The translations under genes were made by a program, and so were the position numbers. From Tribonema minus (Eukaryota > Sar > Xanthophyceae > Tribonematales > Tribonemataceae), in NCBI GenBank assembly GCA_017506865.1, contig JAFCMP010000555.1:372001-436000 (forward strand): DNA of 64,000 bases. Reading direction: 5' to 3'. Positions 38,932 through 51,300 of the stretch are shown one piece after another. A model generated the notes under the pieces. The model did not search any database, was not told where the DNA came from, and saw only the letters and a list, made by a program, of their open reading frames with translations. Each line of letters starts with the position of its first letter. The stretch's first letter is position 1.

Positions 38932-39705
38932 GTGTGTACTTTTTATTAATTCTCGCTCAGGGCGCGAAAAAGCCCAGATGATTGGCATCTAGCTGTAAGG
39001 AATCTACATGTCGTATGACAGTCTGAAAGTGTCGCAACGACAACCACTCAAACGCCGCCGCCGCCAAATGGCATCTCGGGGTCCTCCCCTACGTCCTCCT
39101 CCATGTGCCCCCCCCCCTGGATTCTGCCATGTGTGTCATGACACGGCCAGAGTACGCCATGTGGAGCGCTGCCGACAGTGCCGAGCGTAAGCGCGCCAGT
39201 GTGTGTACTTTTTATTAATTCTCGCTCAGGGCGCGAAAAAGCCCGGATGATGGTCTAACTTGATGCTGCTGTACGGAATCTGCATGTCGTGTGACTTCTG
39301 AAATTGTCTCAACGACAACCACTCAAACGCCGCCGCCGCCAAATGGCATCTCGGGATCCTCCTGTGTGTGTACTTTTTATTAATTCTCGCTCAGGGCGCG
39401 AAAAAGCCCAGATGATTGGCATCTAGCCGTAAGGAATCTACATGTTGTATGACAGTCTGAAAGTGTCGCAACGACAACCACTCAATCGCCGCCGCCGCCA
39501 AATCGCATCTCGGGGTCCTTTTTATTTATTCTCGCTCAGGGCTCGAAAAAGCCCAGATGAATGGCGTCTAACTGTACGGAATCTACATGTCGTATGACAG
39601 TCTGAAAGTGTCGTAACGACAACCACTCAAACGCCGCCGCCGCCAAATGGCATCTCGGGATCCTTCCCTACGTCCTCCTCCATATGCCCCCCCCCCCTGT
39701 GTGTA
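38932..39705 (-). mobile_element. Four LINE 3' ends in head-to-tail series at one target
   Basis: Units begin at about 38940, 39207, 39370 and 39519, each starting with ttttattaattctcgctcag (the fourth with ttttatttattc), the antisense of the LINE 3' tail. Each is cut at a different point in the coding 3' end. The word tgtgtgtact precedes units 1-3 and closes the series at about 39699, as though each insertion used and duplicated the same target. The last unit boundary lacks it. Confidence 0.88.
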
Positions 39706-40383
39706 CTACGTGTTCGTGCATTACCGGATATATCACCAAAGTGCCGGCTTTGTCGTTCTTCACGCACTTGTTTGTTGCTGCCATGCCTACTAGCACACTC
39801 AGAGGACGCATCTGTCGCGTCTTCAAGCTGACACTCAATGCTTTTACCTGTGCGGTGTACACCAGGAAGCAAACACAAGGGAACAGCCTTGCTGTGCGTC
39901 TAGGCTACAGTACCAAGACTGCCTGCTGTCGAAGAGTGAAGTTCAGTGGTGCTCAGTGATTTCACACACCTGGCGGTGAGTGAATGAGCTAATCGATGCA
40001 GCTCACAGCTTCTGCTGCAGAGCAAAGCAATGGTGATGTCATCTATGGCATGTTGCAGTGCCATGGACATGGGGGCAGGTTTCCTTGTGTCATGTATGAG
40101 GTCCTCGGGTGGGGGGGGCTCGCAGGGGGCTCATCATGACCACATAAAATCCATACATTTGATGAGGAAGAGGTATCATCTCTTGGCCGAACCCCTGGAC
40201 GGCAACTTGAAATCGGTCATAAGCGTGACCCCCGATACAAAATTGTCTATATGCAGTACACACCGCCACCTCAGCTACCTGCCCTAGCAGCGGAGCAGCT
40301 GCACCTGGCAGGCGCAGCAGCAGAGCAGCAGGCACAACTGCCTACGAGCCTCACACCTGCAGCACAGCCGCAGCGGCAGCAAC
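39706..40383. other. Intergenic; upstream region of the methyltransferase gene
   Basis: No gene recognised. Two unrelated short frames are present; a G run occurs at 40111-40119. Confidence 0.4.
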
Positions 40384-43376
40384 ATGCGTACGACAGCGCT
40401 GGCGGTAGCTGCTCTGACCCTGGGTGCCGTGGAAGGCTTCGCAGGCATGCACATGGCGGCGAAGCGGGGAAGCAAGGGCACTAAGGGCGCAGCAAGCGCC
40501 CCGCGAGGGTTCGGCGCAGCCTCCACCGGCAGCAGCAAGGCTGAATCTGCACCGGGAGGGCCCGGCAGCTTGAGCCAATCTACTACAGCCGCCGCTGCCA
40601 CAGCGAGCTCACAGCAGCAGCGGCGGTCGCCCCAGACAGCGGCATCGAATGCACAGGAGACAGAGATGAGGATCAGGGCGGCATTAGCAGAGCTGTCCAA
40701 GACCGATCCGCAGCTGCACAGGGCTGTGCAGCTCACCCAGGCGTTGAATCAGTGGGAGGCCCGCACCCGAGGGCTCAGCATTCTGCAGCAGGCGGCCCTC
40801 GATGTGCGGGATGTGAACCTGATCAAGGACATGAAGGAGGAGCTGAATGAACTGTTGAGGGCGGGCATCAGCGAGCTGAGCATCGCGGCTGCTTTCCAGC
40901 AGGCGACCTGGGACGCGGTCGCGAGTACGAGGGCGGACGGGCACAGGTGCGCCTGCTGCTCCCACTTAATGCGTGATACTGTCTGTGACCGGTCGAGCGT
41001 TGTAGAAGTCAACAAACATGCTATCAATCTAGACTTTGGTGTTGACGACTTGGAGCCTGTTGAAGCTCGTTGTGCTCAGAGCGCAAAATAGCGAGCGCGT
41101 GGCAAGGTAACCAGTGGTGTAATCAATGAACCTGTCTTGGAGTGGCGTATCCGGTCCACCGCGCTTCACAGCATAGACACGCTGAGACTCTGAGAACTGC
41201 AGCAACATACGCAGCGTTGCCAGAGGCAGACATCGAGCTTGAAATCGATTGCAATGTCAAAACCATAAGCTGGATTCTTTTTTGATGCCCAAGGAAAAGA
41301 TGGAACAACAAAAAACTTCGTTAATAACTCGTCTCAAGCATGACACCCCTTTTCCCCTAGCTGGCACAAGCTGTGGCCTGCTGATTATGTTTTGTGTCCC
41401 ATGAGTTGAGCTGAACCCGGTTTCAGACCAGTCTACCACGCGGTCGTTTGCGTGCTCAGTGCCAGTGGTCGCTGCAGCGTTTGCCAGACCTTGGCCGCGT
41501 GCAAGACCCCGAAAACGGGATGCGTGGATGGGTCCAACGACCGCGTGTGCCTTACACACAAAGCATGACACAAGCATTAATGCTCATTGCCCCAGGTCAC
41601 ACCTGGTACATGCATGCAGCGCGTCGGGCTCACGGCCTGAATCGGGAGCGCCCAGAAGCAGACTGAGTACATACTTCATACTGTCTTGAGATTGGCAGGT
41701 GCACCAGGAGTTCGTTGCGAGACATACCGAACGCACATGGTTGTGCAGAGCGCTTGACCTGCTGTAGCATACAAATGATATGTGATGATTGGCACTGGCC
41801 CTACTTGTGGTCAACTCCTACCCTGAGATAGGGTTGCGTGAAGATTCAATTCACTTCGCTGACGTCGCAGCGCTCTTGAACTGGTCAGTGATCGCGATCG
41901 CTGTGGTTTCACAATGCAATCGCAGCATCGCCTCCTCTGGCCGCCAGTCGCAGGAATTGGATGGTCACACTCTGCACATGACAATCACTTGCAGTGGCGA
42001 GGTATTTGTTCTCCAGTGAACTCATATGACCACGAGCAGGTCACCCGGGACACTCCTTCGCTTCAACAGAACACTGCTAAAGCGTGAACTCAGAAGCATA
42101 CTGCAGTCGCCTGAGCTGTGCGTTGTTGACTCTGCTGTGTGCGGCAGGCGTGCGGAGGAGCAGCTGCCGGCATCGGCGGTGAGCATCATGGCACGCATCA
42201 GCGACGCCATTGTGGGAGGGCGCCCCGCGGAAGACCTCAAGGTACTGTTGACCTTGAAGTTTACACACGATGAACCTTCCCTTGCAGAGACCGGGAGGTT
42301 AACGCGCCCTAGGATCACACACGCACAGTCAACTTGTTCGAGCGGGTGCCTTGAGCGCACCATAGTGTCACGGTAGCCGGCGACGCATCTTGGCATGTGT
42401 CACTGTCACGAGGCCCGCTGTCGCACAAACTTCAACTTCGAAGTGGTGGTACCTCCCGCTTCATGCAGTACCAGTAAGTAGTTGGTGCCCAGGGAAGTCG
42501 AAGCCAACAGTGTCAGCTCTGCGCTTCAGCGACCCATCCCCTGCGCACGCGCCCTCATGCTGCACGCTCGCGCGCCTCAGCACGCGTACGCTCAGCACCG
42601 CACGCCCCGCCCCTCCGCTCTCACACCACTTGCTCAGCACCACTCGTCCCCTTCCTTTCACGCGCATGCGCCGCCGCCGCCGCCAACTCATTGGACCCCC
42701 CCCCCCCCCCCCCCCCCCCCCTGCGATGCACGCGTGCGCTCGCCATCGCCAGGTGCTCGACATCGGCACGGGCACGGGCGTGCTGATCCGCTTTGCGCGC
42801 AAGGCCGGCGTGCGCGAGGCCAACGTCGTCGGCCTCGACCTCAGCGCCGCGATGCTCGCGGAGGCGCGCGCCACATACCCGCGCGCCGCCTTCCTGCGCG
42901 CCAACTTTATGACGTGGGACGGCGCGCTGCCGCCGCCGCCAGCGGAAGCTGCTGCCGCCGTAACAACTTCAACATTGAAGTTTGACCCCGCTTCAGGAAC
43001 GGCGGCCGCGGGCGCGTCGCCGCTGGCGGACGCTGCGGCACCAACTTCAACATTGAAGTGTGACCACACTTCAACATTGAAGTTCGACACGGTGTGCTTC
43101 AACGCGGTGCTGCACCACCTGCCGGACGCGCGCGCGGCGCTCGCGCGCGCGGCGGCGCTGCTGCGCGCCGGCGGGCGCGTCGTCATCAGCCACCCGAAGG
43201 GCGGCGGCAGCGTCGCCAAGCAGCACCGGCACAACACGCTGCTCGTGCCGAGCCTCATGCCTACGGCGGCGGAGCTCGCGGCGATGGCGCCGGCACTGGG
43301 GCTGAAGTTTGTGCCGGAGGAGAGCGTCGACAGCGGCGACGTGTACATTGCGACGCTCGTGCAGGCGCAGGCGTGA
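40384..43376 (+). CDS. Plastid-targeted SAM-dependent methyltransferase
   Basis: Exons 40384-40946, 42094-42241 and 42753-43376; phases match, 444 aa. The N-terminus MRTTALAVAALTLGAVEG-FAG is a signal peptide followed by Phe at the cleavage point, then a basic Ser/Ala-rich stretch, as in plastid proteins of heterokonts. A helical middle part (about residues 85-185) is unrecognised. Exon 3 is a class I methyltransferase fold: VLDIGTGTGVLI (SAM loop), VVGLDLSAAML, FLRANFMTWDG, FDTVCFNAVLHHLPDA, LLRAGGRVVISHP. Its substrate cannot be told. Just before FDTVC an insert contains TSTLKFD, TSTLKCD and TSTLKFD, each coded by the palindrome acttcaacattgaagt. Exon 3 is preceded by a C run of about 23 (42698-42721). 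The stop region (gtgcaggcgcaggcgtgagc) is duplicated just downstream at about 43410-43441. Confidence 0.75.
42962..43090 (+). repeat. Palindromic repeats inside the methyltransferase exon
   Basis: acttcaacattgaagt occurs at about 42965, 43043 and 43069, in frame. Each is a near-perfect 16-bp palindrome able to form a hairpin. Confidence 0.85.
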
Positions 43377-43444
43377 GCGCTCTCGCGCGTCGTGTTTTTA
43401 CATTGCGACGCGCGTGCGGGCGCAGGCGTGAGCGCTCTCGCGTT

Positions 43445-45180
43445 GCGTTTTCCGTACAGTTTTATCTCCTGGTTTACTCATAAATGTTTAATAGAGTCTT
43501 TAAAGGCTTGATGGACGCGCGCTGCTGCCTCGTGTGCTGCCAGTTGGTGTGCGCGCTTTAGGCTCGGCGTAGTGCAAGTTCGCTGTGCAGTCAGAGGGGC
43601 CGCACCGTGGGGCATTGCCCAGATGTGCACCTACGGAAATGACCACGGTCGGGCCATCATATATATATGAATACATGCAACTTTGTCAGATGCAAGAGCC
43701 TTTTCAAATACCTGTACTGCATGCTTGCTTTCATTGCTTGCGAGGAGCTGCCGCTACCAGAGCGCTCCATGTATGATTCCGTGTGCGCAGTGTCGTACAG
43801 GTACCAGGATGCATTGCATTGACAACTCCCAGGTGGCGCACAAACAGGTCCAGTCTCACAAGGTGTTGGCACTTGCTATTAGTGTAGACATGTCACAGCA
43901 GCTACAGGTGACCATCAATCACATGGCTCAATTTTGACAGTGGATGGATGTTGCTGTCAGTGTACAGACCACAAGCACACGAATTACACAAGTGTCTCCG
44001 CTGGTGTGCGGTGTGCTGACAACTGCGGTGTGTGCTCGCGAATGTGGATCATGACCTTTACAGGTGCACTTAGGTTTTGACAGATGCAAGAAAATCCAAT
44101 TTGCCGCTGTGTGTCGGCAGCGTTCAAATCATCAGGTCAAAGACAAACACCCATCCTGTCATGGTGCAGCCATCAGGCGTTGATGTAGGCCACGTAGAGA
44201 CAACAGGGCAGTGCTTTCGGCCTGTGTATGGCTAGCGGTGCTGCTCTCGCAGTGGAAATGCAAGATACATGGGATGGCATTGTGACAGGTGCTGAAATAC
44301 AGTATTGCACAGATCACCCAAGGCTACTGCACGCAGCACAGCAAGGCTTCAGGCACAAGACGCAACACACACCCCGGTAAAAACGTGGTCACGATGTGTG
44401 TCTCCTGTATTACCAGCGGCAGCCAGCCAGCCTCCAAAAGTGCGTCTATGTGCTGTATGATCGGCGTTCGGGAAAGAGGTGCTCTGCAACTGCGCACATG
44501 TGTCCAAAATACGAGACAGCATACATCGCCCGGCGCAGGCGCACTAGCGCGGGGGTTATTGGGCGCACATTACCGCGTGCCACTGTGGAATTCTCGAAAG
44601 GAGCACGCCGCCGCGGATGTGCGTTGAGCATTGCGCATGCGACGGCTGCTCCCGTCTACTTCAAGTGTGAAGTGCAAGAGGCTCGCGTGTCAGCGCTCTA
44701 CCGTGTGCTGCCGAGGGCCGTGCCATGTGGCTACTAGGGCCGTCCCTTGTTAAGTTGCCACACCCTGCGCGCAGGCGACAGCGACGTGCGTGGTGTGCAT
44801 GAATTAGTGCACAGGAAGCAGGCGCTACCCTAACTTTGTGCTTAGTACACAAACCCTAGCCACATGCGGTGTAGCAATGACACGCCTCGTGAGACACGCC
44901 AGATTCGTTGCTCGCACAGGGGAGAAGCGAGACGACTGTCCCCCTCTCACGTCCGCATGCATGTGCGCATTCCTGACAGCGCATGGCGCTGCCATCGTGC
45001 CAGCGAGGGCCACCAAGCGACCATGCGGACACAAGTCACGAAGCAGGTGTTGCCACAGTACCATAAGTGATGTAGACAACATGGTGTGAACGCACGCCGT
45101 GAAGCTCTCTTCCCGGGCAAGACATCCTTCATGCATGGTCTGCCTGACTCTGTGTGCACGCTTCAGACAGGTGCTTTCAA
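43445..45180. other. No gene recognised
   Basis: About 1.7 kb between the 3' ends of the methyltransferase and TspO-like genes. Open frames such as 44396-44737 show no family motifs. Confidence 0.4.
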
Positions 45181-45345
45181 ATGAACTTCAACTGTGGAGC
45201 GTCCACCACCAACGCTGCCACATACCGCACTGAGAGCGCGGTGGCGAGGGAGACCTACACGAAGACATCCGCATAGTATGAACTTCAACTGCGGAGCGTC
45301 CACTGCAGCCGCTGCCACGTACGTACCGCACGAAGACATCCGTCA
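45181..45345 (-). repeat. Copies of the 3' end of the TspO-like gene
   Basis: gaacttcaactgcggagcgtccac (split here as gaacttcaactg and gcggagcgtccac), followed by gctgccacgta-ccgcac, occurs three times (about 45183, 45280 and 45358). The copies lie in and beyond the last coding region, so the true stop codon is uncertain. Confidence 0.8.
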
Positions 45346-48300
45346 CGCATAGCACGAAACTTCAACTGCGGAGCGTCCACTGCAAACGCTGCCACGTACC
45401 GCACGGTGAGCGCTGTGGCGAGGGAGACCCACACGAGCGTCGGCGCGAGCAGGTAGAACGCCGTCCTGTCGGTCGCGAAGAATGACGCGAGGGTGGCGCA
45501 GAGCATGGCCCAGTAGGCACCCATTACGGCCACGCCGAGACCTAGTTGATGCCGCCCGAACCAGACCTGAGGGGGGGAGGGGGGGGGGTTCAGTTGTGAG
45601 TACTTTGTTGCTGTTGCCCAGACCCTGAGGGGGGGCAGTTGCAACTGTTGGCAGTGCGGTGTTGCTGCTGCGCGACAGATACCATGAATGCATTGCACAG
45701 AGAGCGCGTTTAGCATCCAGTAGGCGCCCACTACGGTCACGCCAAGCCCCAGTTGATGCCGCCCGAACCAGACCTGAGGGAGGGAGGGGGGGGGGAGGGG
45801 GGGGTCAGTTGTGAGTTTGCGGTACTTTGGTCCTGTTGCCCCGACCCTGAGGGGGGGCAGTTGCGACTGTTGGCAGTGCTGTGTTGCTGCTGCGCGACAG
45901 ATACCATGAATGCATTGCACAGAGAGCGCGTTTAGCATCCAGTAGGCGCCCACTACGGTCACGCCAAGCCCCAGTTGATGCCGCCCGAACCAGACCTGAG
46001 GGAGGGAGGGGGGGGGGAGGGGGGGTCAGTTGTGAGTTTGCGGTACTTTGGTCCTGTTGCCCCGACCCTGAGGGGGGGCAGTTGCGACTGTTGGCAGTGC
46101 GGTGTTGCTGCTGAACGGCAGATGCCGTGATTGCGTTGCACAGAAAGTAATCGTCATCGTCCGGTATGCGCTGATCATGGCAATGCCGAGCCGCAGTTGA
46201 TGCCGCCCGAACCAGACCTGAGGCGGAAGGGATGGGGGGAGGGGAATTGGGAGTGGGCAGTACTTTGTTGCTGTTACCCAGACCCTGGGGGGGGAGGGGG
46301 GGGGGGGGGGGGGGGGCAGTCGCGAATGTCGGCAGTACTGTGTTGCTGCAGCACGACGGATGCCGCGAATGCCTTGCACAGAGAGCACTTGTTGTCATCC
46401 AGTATGCGCCGTATCACGGCAGCGCTGGCTCAAGCCGCAGTTGACGCCGCTCGAACCACACAGCAGCCCAGGGCCCCATTGCATTGTCAAGCGCCGCCGC
46501 TGGTCAAGGGGGCTCAAATATGAGCAAGATGCCGAATGCTCTGAATGTGCCGTCATGGGCCTGCATACAAGCGGGACGCGCTTCCCACATACGAAGAAGC
46601 ACTGTCAACGGGCCAGTTTGTGCAGCTGCAGCATTGACGCCGTGGAATCTACATGCACGAAGGTATTTGTGGCCAGTGTTGTACCCGTACTGCTGTGATT
46701 TCGTCGAGCCAGGCCTGACACTTTGTGCACGGCACCCGCTCGTTCAGTTAAAAATGAAGGATTGTTGTACCCGCACTGCCGCAGTGTCATCGCGACATAT
46801 GCACATCGTTGCACGCGTCTGATTGTTCACTTCGAGTTGAAGTCCTACCTTGTTCCAGGTGTCCCCGATGGCCTTGTTCACAACAAACAGCGCCACCGGG
46901 GAGTCGAGCAGGCTGTTGCCGATTAGCTTTTTGCCGGGCGGCAGCTTGTCCCACAGGAGGCTGAGCGCGAACATCTGCGCAGGTCACGTGAATTGCAGTT
47001 GAGGTTTCCACTATTCAGGTGCTCGAGAGGTCGCGTGGGTTGTAGTTGAAGTTTCAAATCATTCGGCGTGCTTGGAGGGGGTGTTGAAAAGCAATAACTG
47101 TGATTGAAAGCTCAAGTGCCCCCATGGGGATGTCATGAGATGCAGTTGGAACTACTAAAAATATCCACGTCAGCATTACTTGAAGAGGGAGTCAATGGCA
47201 CGTCATAGTTGAAGATCGTGACGGGTGCCAGATGCGCTGCGCACGTCAGCCGCGGCTGTATTTGAAACCTCACCCTCACCCTGACTGACTGTGACCTTTT
47301 ATTCTCCTTCTTCTGCACTACAGCAAACCTCAACTTTGGGGGTGCAGACTTCACATTCCTCAGCAGTACAGTGTTTAGGGCCGCACTGAAACTAGCCATG
47401 CAGAGGAGTGCACGAAGCAGGCTGTGCCTCTCTCACACACAGACGAGCACGCAGCACATACACCCTCAAAACGAACCGAGCAGCAGGCGCCTTATCCGTG
47501 CCATTGCCATGTGGAACAGCACCCACGCCCAGGCCCATTTCAAAGCTAACATTGTTGAAGATCACGTGTCGGAGTGTCAGTCACAAGGTCAATTTAGCTG
47601 CGCTTGGCACGTGACACTTGGTTTGTTTCGCAGTGCACGCCTGCATGCACCGGAGTGGAGTGGTAGTTGTGGCATGAGTGAACTGCAGCCGCGCTGCACG
47701 ATCAACCCTTACCTGACCCTAACCCTGATCACACCTCCGGCGCACCGGCAAGTTCAAGGAAGGGCTCAGCGCGCTCTCAGGTTCTGAAGCAGATGTCATG
47801 ATTGTGCAGTGTATTCACGCTACGGGCTCGACCACGCCCTGCTACAAAGATGCACTTCCAAGCCTTTAAATGTTTGATGTTGTGCGCCTCAACTCTTGGC
47901 GGTCGGGCTCTTTTTAAGTACTACAGCTGTGCTGGCCCTCGCGGAGGAAAGGAGTGCTTTTTATTAATTTTCGCTCAGGGCGCGAAAAAGCCCAGATGAA
48001 TGGCATCTAACTTGAAGCTTGCTGTACGGAATATACATGTCGTGTGACAGTCTTAAAGGAGTACTTCCGCTGTGCTGTCGAAGTCATGTTTTCGCGAATG
48101 ATTTGCCTGGAGCCAAACTGATGATTGAAGTGACGCACCTGCATGGTCTTGAGTGGAATCCACGCCATGGGGAAGACACAGTCTCGAGCAGTGTCCATAC
48201 ACTGGGTAAGCAGCATGTAGCTACACGCCCATACTTCAAAGTACATGTTTCAACATGTGCATTTCGGTAGTCAATTTCATCATTGAAGTGACGCACCTTA

Positions 48301-51300
48301 ATGGCCTCTAGCGGAATCCGCGCCATGGGGAAGACAAAGAGACCCGAGCGGCATTGATGACGGGATAGAGGCAGTTTGGCCACCTTTCTTTTCAGCTTCA
48401 ACACTGAACTTCCGTGGCGTGCCTGCATCTTGAGCGATATCCACGCCACGGGGAAGACCAAGTCTTCAGCAGTGTTCATACAAGCCAACGGATAGGCGAA
48501 ATGTGACTACATAATCACACATAATATTAGCAATATAGCCAGGAGCTAACTTCAACAACAACAACAAAGTGACGTACCTGCATGGTCTTGAGCGGAATCC
48601 ACGCCATGGGGAAGACAAAGTCGGGCGGCGTCCAGCGCGGGATAGAGGCAGTTTGGCTACCAATCACCGCGATGCACCTTTCTTTCCAAGTTCAGCATTG
48701 AGTTCAGTGGCGCACCTGCATGGTCTTGAGCGGTATCCACGCCATGGGGAAGACAAAGTCGGGCGGCGTCCACCGCGGCTTGCGCAGCATGCGGTACCAG
48801 TTCTTCTGCAGCGGGTAGTCAACGCTCAGCGCCTGCACCTTCTCCCGGTAGCGCCCCGGCAGCACAGACAGGAAGCCGCTGCCGAACACTGCGGCGCGCG
48901 CGCAGCATAGCATACATGGAAAACGAATCAGAAAATCGTACCGCAGGCGCAGCACAGACAGAGCGCTTGCGGTGAGACACAAATGCAGAGATGGGAACGA
49001 GTCGCCAGGAGCGTCACACGGGCGCAAGCAAAACTTCAAGTTGCGCCTGCAGCTTCTCCCGGTAGCGCCCCCGGCTGAACGGACAGGAAGCCGCTGCCGA
49101 ACACTGCAGCGCGCGCGCAGCATGACATACATGCCGCAGGTGCGGCAAGAGCAGAGCGGTTGCAATGAGGCTCGGATGCAGAAGGGGAACGAGTCGCCAG
49201 GAGCGTCATACGGGTGCAAGCAAGACTTCAAGTTGCGCCTGCACCTTCTCCCGGTAGCGCCCCGGCAGAACGGACAGGAAGCCGCTGCCGAACACTGCAG
49301 CGCGCGCGCAGCATGGCATACGTACCGCAGGTGCGATAAGGACAGAGGGCTTGCAGTGAGGCTTGAATGCAAACGGGGGTTCGTTTTGTCAGGGGTGTCA
49401 CGGGCGCAAGCAAAGCTTCAAGTTAATGTGACGCATTTAACGTGACGCTGGCAGCGCCAGCACGGACAGGAAGCCGCTGCCGAATACTGCAGCGTGCGGG
49501 CAGCATAACATACATGAAAAGGAATCAAAAGATCGCAGAGCTCTAGGTGACAAGGTGTGGTGCGCCGTCAAATTGAATGCCTGCCACCATTAGCCGTGGT
49601 CGCCGCTGCTGCGGCAAGTTGGCCACGAGGCAAACAGCGCCACCATATCCACAGTAGTCAAAAGACTTCTGTGTGCAAGCAATTTAGCGTTCGATACATA
49701 CCCCAGGTGCGGTATGGACAGAGCGCTTGCGGCGAGGCTTAGACGCAGACGGGGGAACATATTGCCAGGGGTGTCACAAGGAGCGCAAGCAAAGCTGCTA
49801 GGGGGTTCACGCTGTTGGCCAACGGCAGCAGGCATAGTGCCTGCTAACATAAATGGGAACGGTCTGAGCAGCGGTTGAGCTGTCCACCTTGACAGACTCA
49901 GACCCGACTCAAATTCCACAGTCTATGAGTAGTGAGTCGATGCCAAATACTGGCTGATTAGTCGCGCACGCCATCTATCTGCCTGCGCCTCGTATAACGA
50001 ACACATCAGCACGGGACATGCCCGCAGGCGCAAAACAGAGCTATCACTCACGAGACTCGTTGATGTGCCACACAGACGCTTGTGGGCCTCGTGACTCGCT
50101 AGGGACTCACCCACTGCACCCCAGGCCATGAGTCCAAGTCCCGTGGCAAGCGCGTCAGCGCTCGCCGCGTCCATCTTGGGCGAAACCGCCGCCACGACGC
50201 GCGCCGAGGCAGCGCTCCACGCCCACACGAATGCCACGAGCAGCGACGCCTCCAGCGCCGTCTCGACGGTTGCCAGCACCGCTGGAAGGGAGGGACAGCA
50301 CCAGATAAAAGCGTGAACATGACGTGGAAAAGTGCAGGGCGAGAGAGGCTCCGTGCGACGCGTTGTGTGCGCAGAGAGCCGCACCAGGCAAGCCTAGCCC
50401 CAATGCTACGCTAACCCTACCCCTGACTTGCAGCGCGCTGAGAGAGCCGGCGTCAGCCCCACACGAGCGCCGCTAGCAGCGGCGCCCCTATGTAGCGCCG
50501 TTACAACAGTTGCCAGCACCGCTGGAAGCGAGACAGGGGAAGTTGTCAACGCACCTTTGGAGGAAGTGGGGACGACAGAGGTTACGTGCAAAGCGTGTTG
50601 CATGCGCAGGCCTGACCATCTTAACTGTCGTTTTCTCAGAGTTGAAGTTGGGATGAAGATTTATTTAGAGTCAGTGTCAGATGGCGGGCTAGTAGCGACG
50701 CCTTCAGCGCCATTGCAACGGCGAATTACTCATGTCATGAATAAGTGTAACAGACAAGGGTGCAACACACAAACCCTAGCGGGCGTCCAAGCGCCCGTGC
50801 ACCTACTAATGCCTTGACATACTATACATGTATACTTCGAAGTATACGTAAACATGTGCGTATACATACACGTACACAGCAAGTGCAACATATATACCTC
50901 GAAGTATATGTACACAATCACGTACACAAAAAGTCCAATAAATAGTACAACAGGGTCAAGCAACATAACACGCACGAGCGCGCGTCCGAACGCCCTTGCA
51001 TATCAAACGTGTTAACATACTATTCATATATACTTCGAAGTGTACTACTTCAAGTACATGGTATGAAGTCCTTACATACATACATTTATACATAACCGTG
51101 CACAACAACTGTATCAGAACTAAGACAGCGTTGAGCAACACACACACCCGAGCGCGCGTCCGAGCGCGCGTCCGAGCACGCGTCCGAGCGCCCGTGCACA
51201 TTCAAATTCGTTGGAGTGCGTACTGTATACATCTGTTCAAATATGCACCTATATACATACAGGTACACAAACAACAAATGTAACAGAAGTACGACAAGGG

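Noticed and set aside
45805-46398. Pro-rich minus-strand frames in the 46-kb region
   Set aside because: They arise from the C tracts and tandem acceptor copies of TspO-like exon 5.
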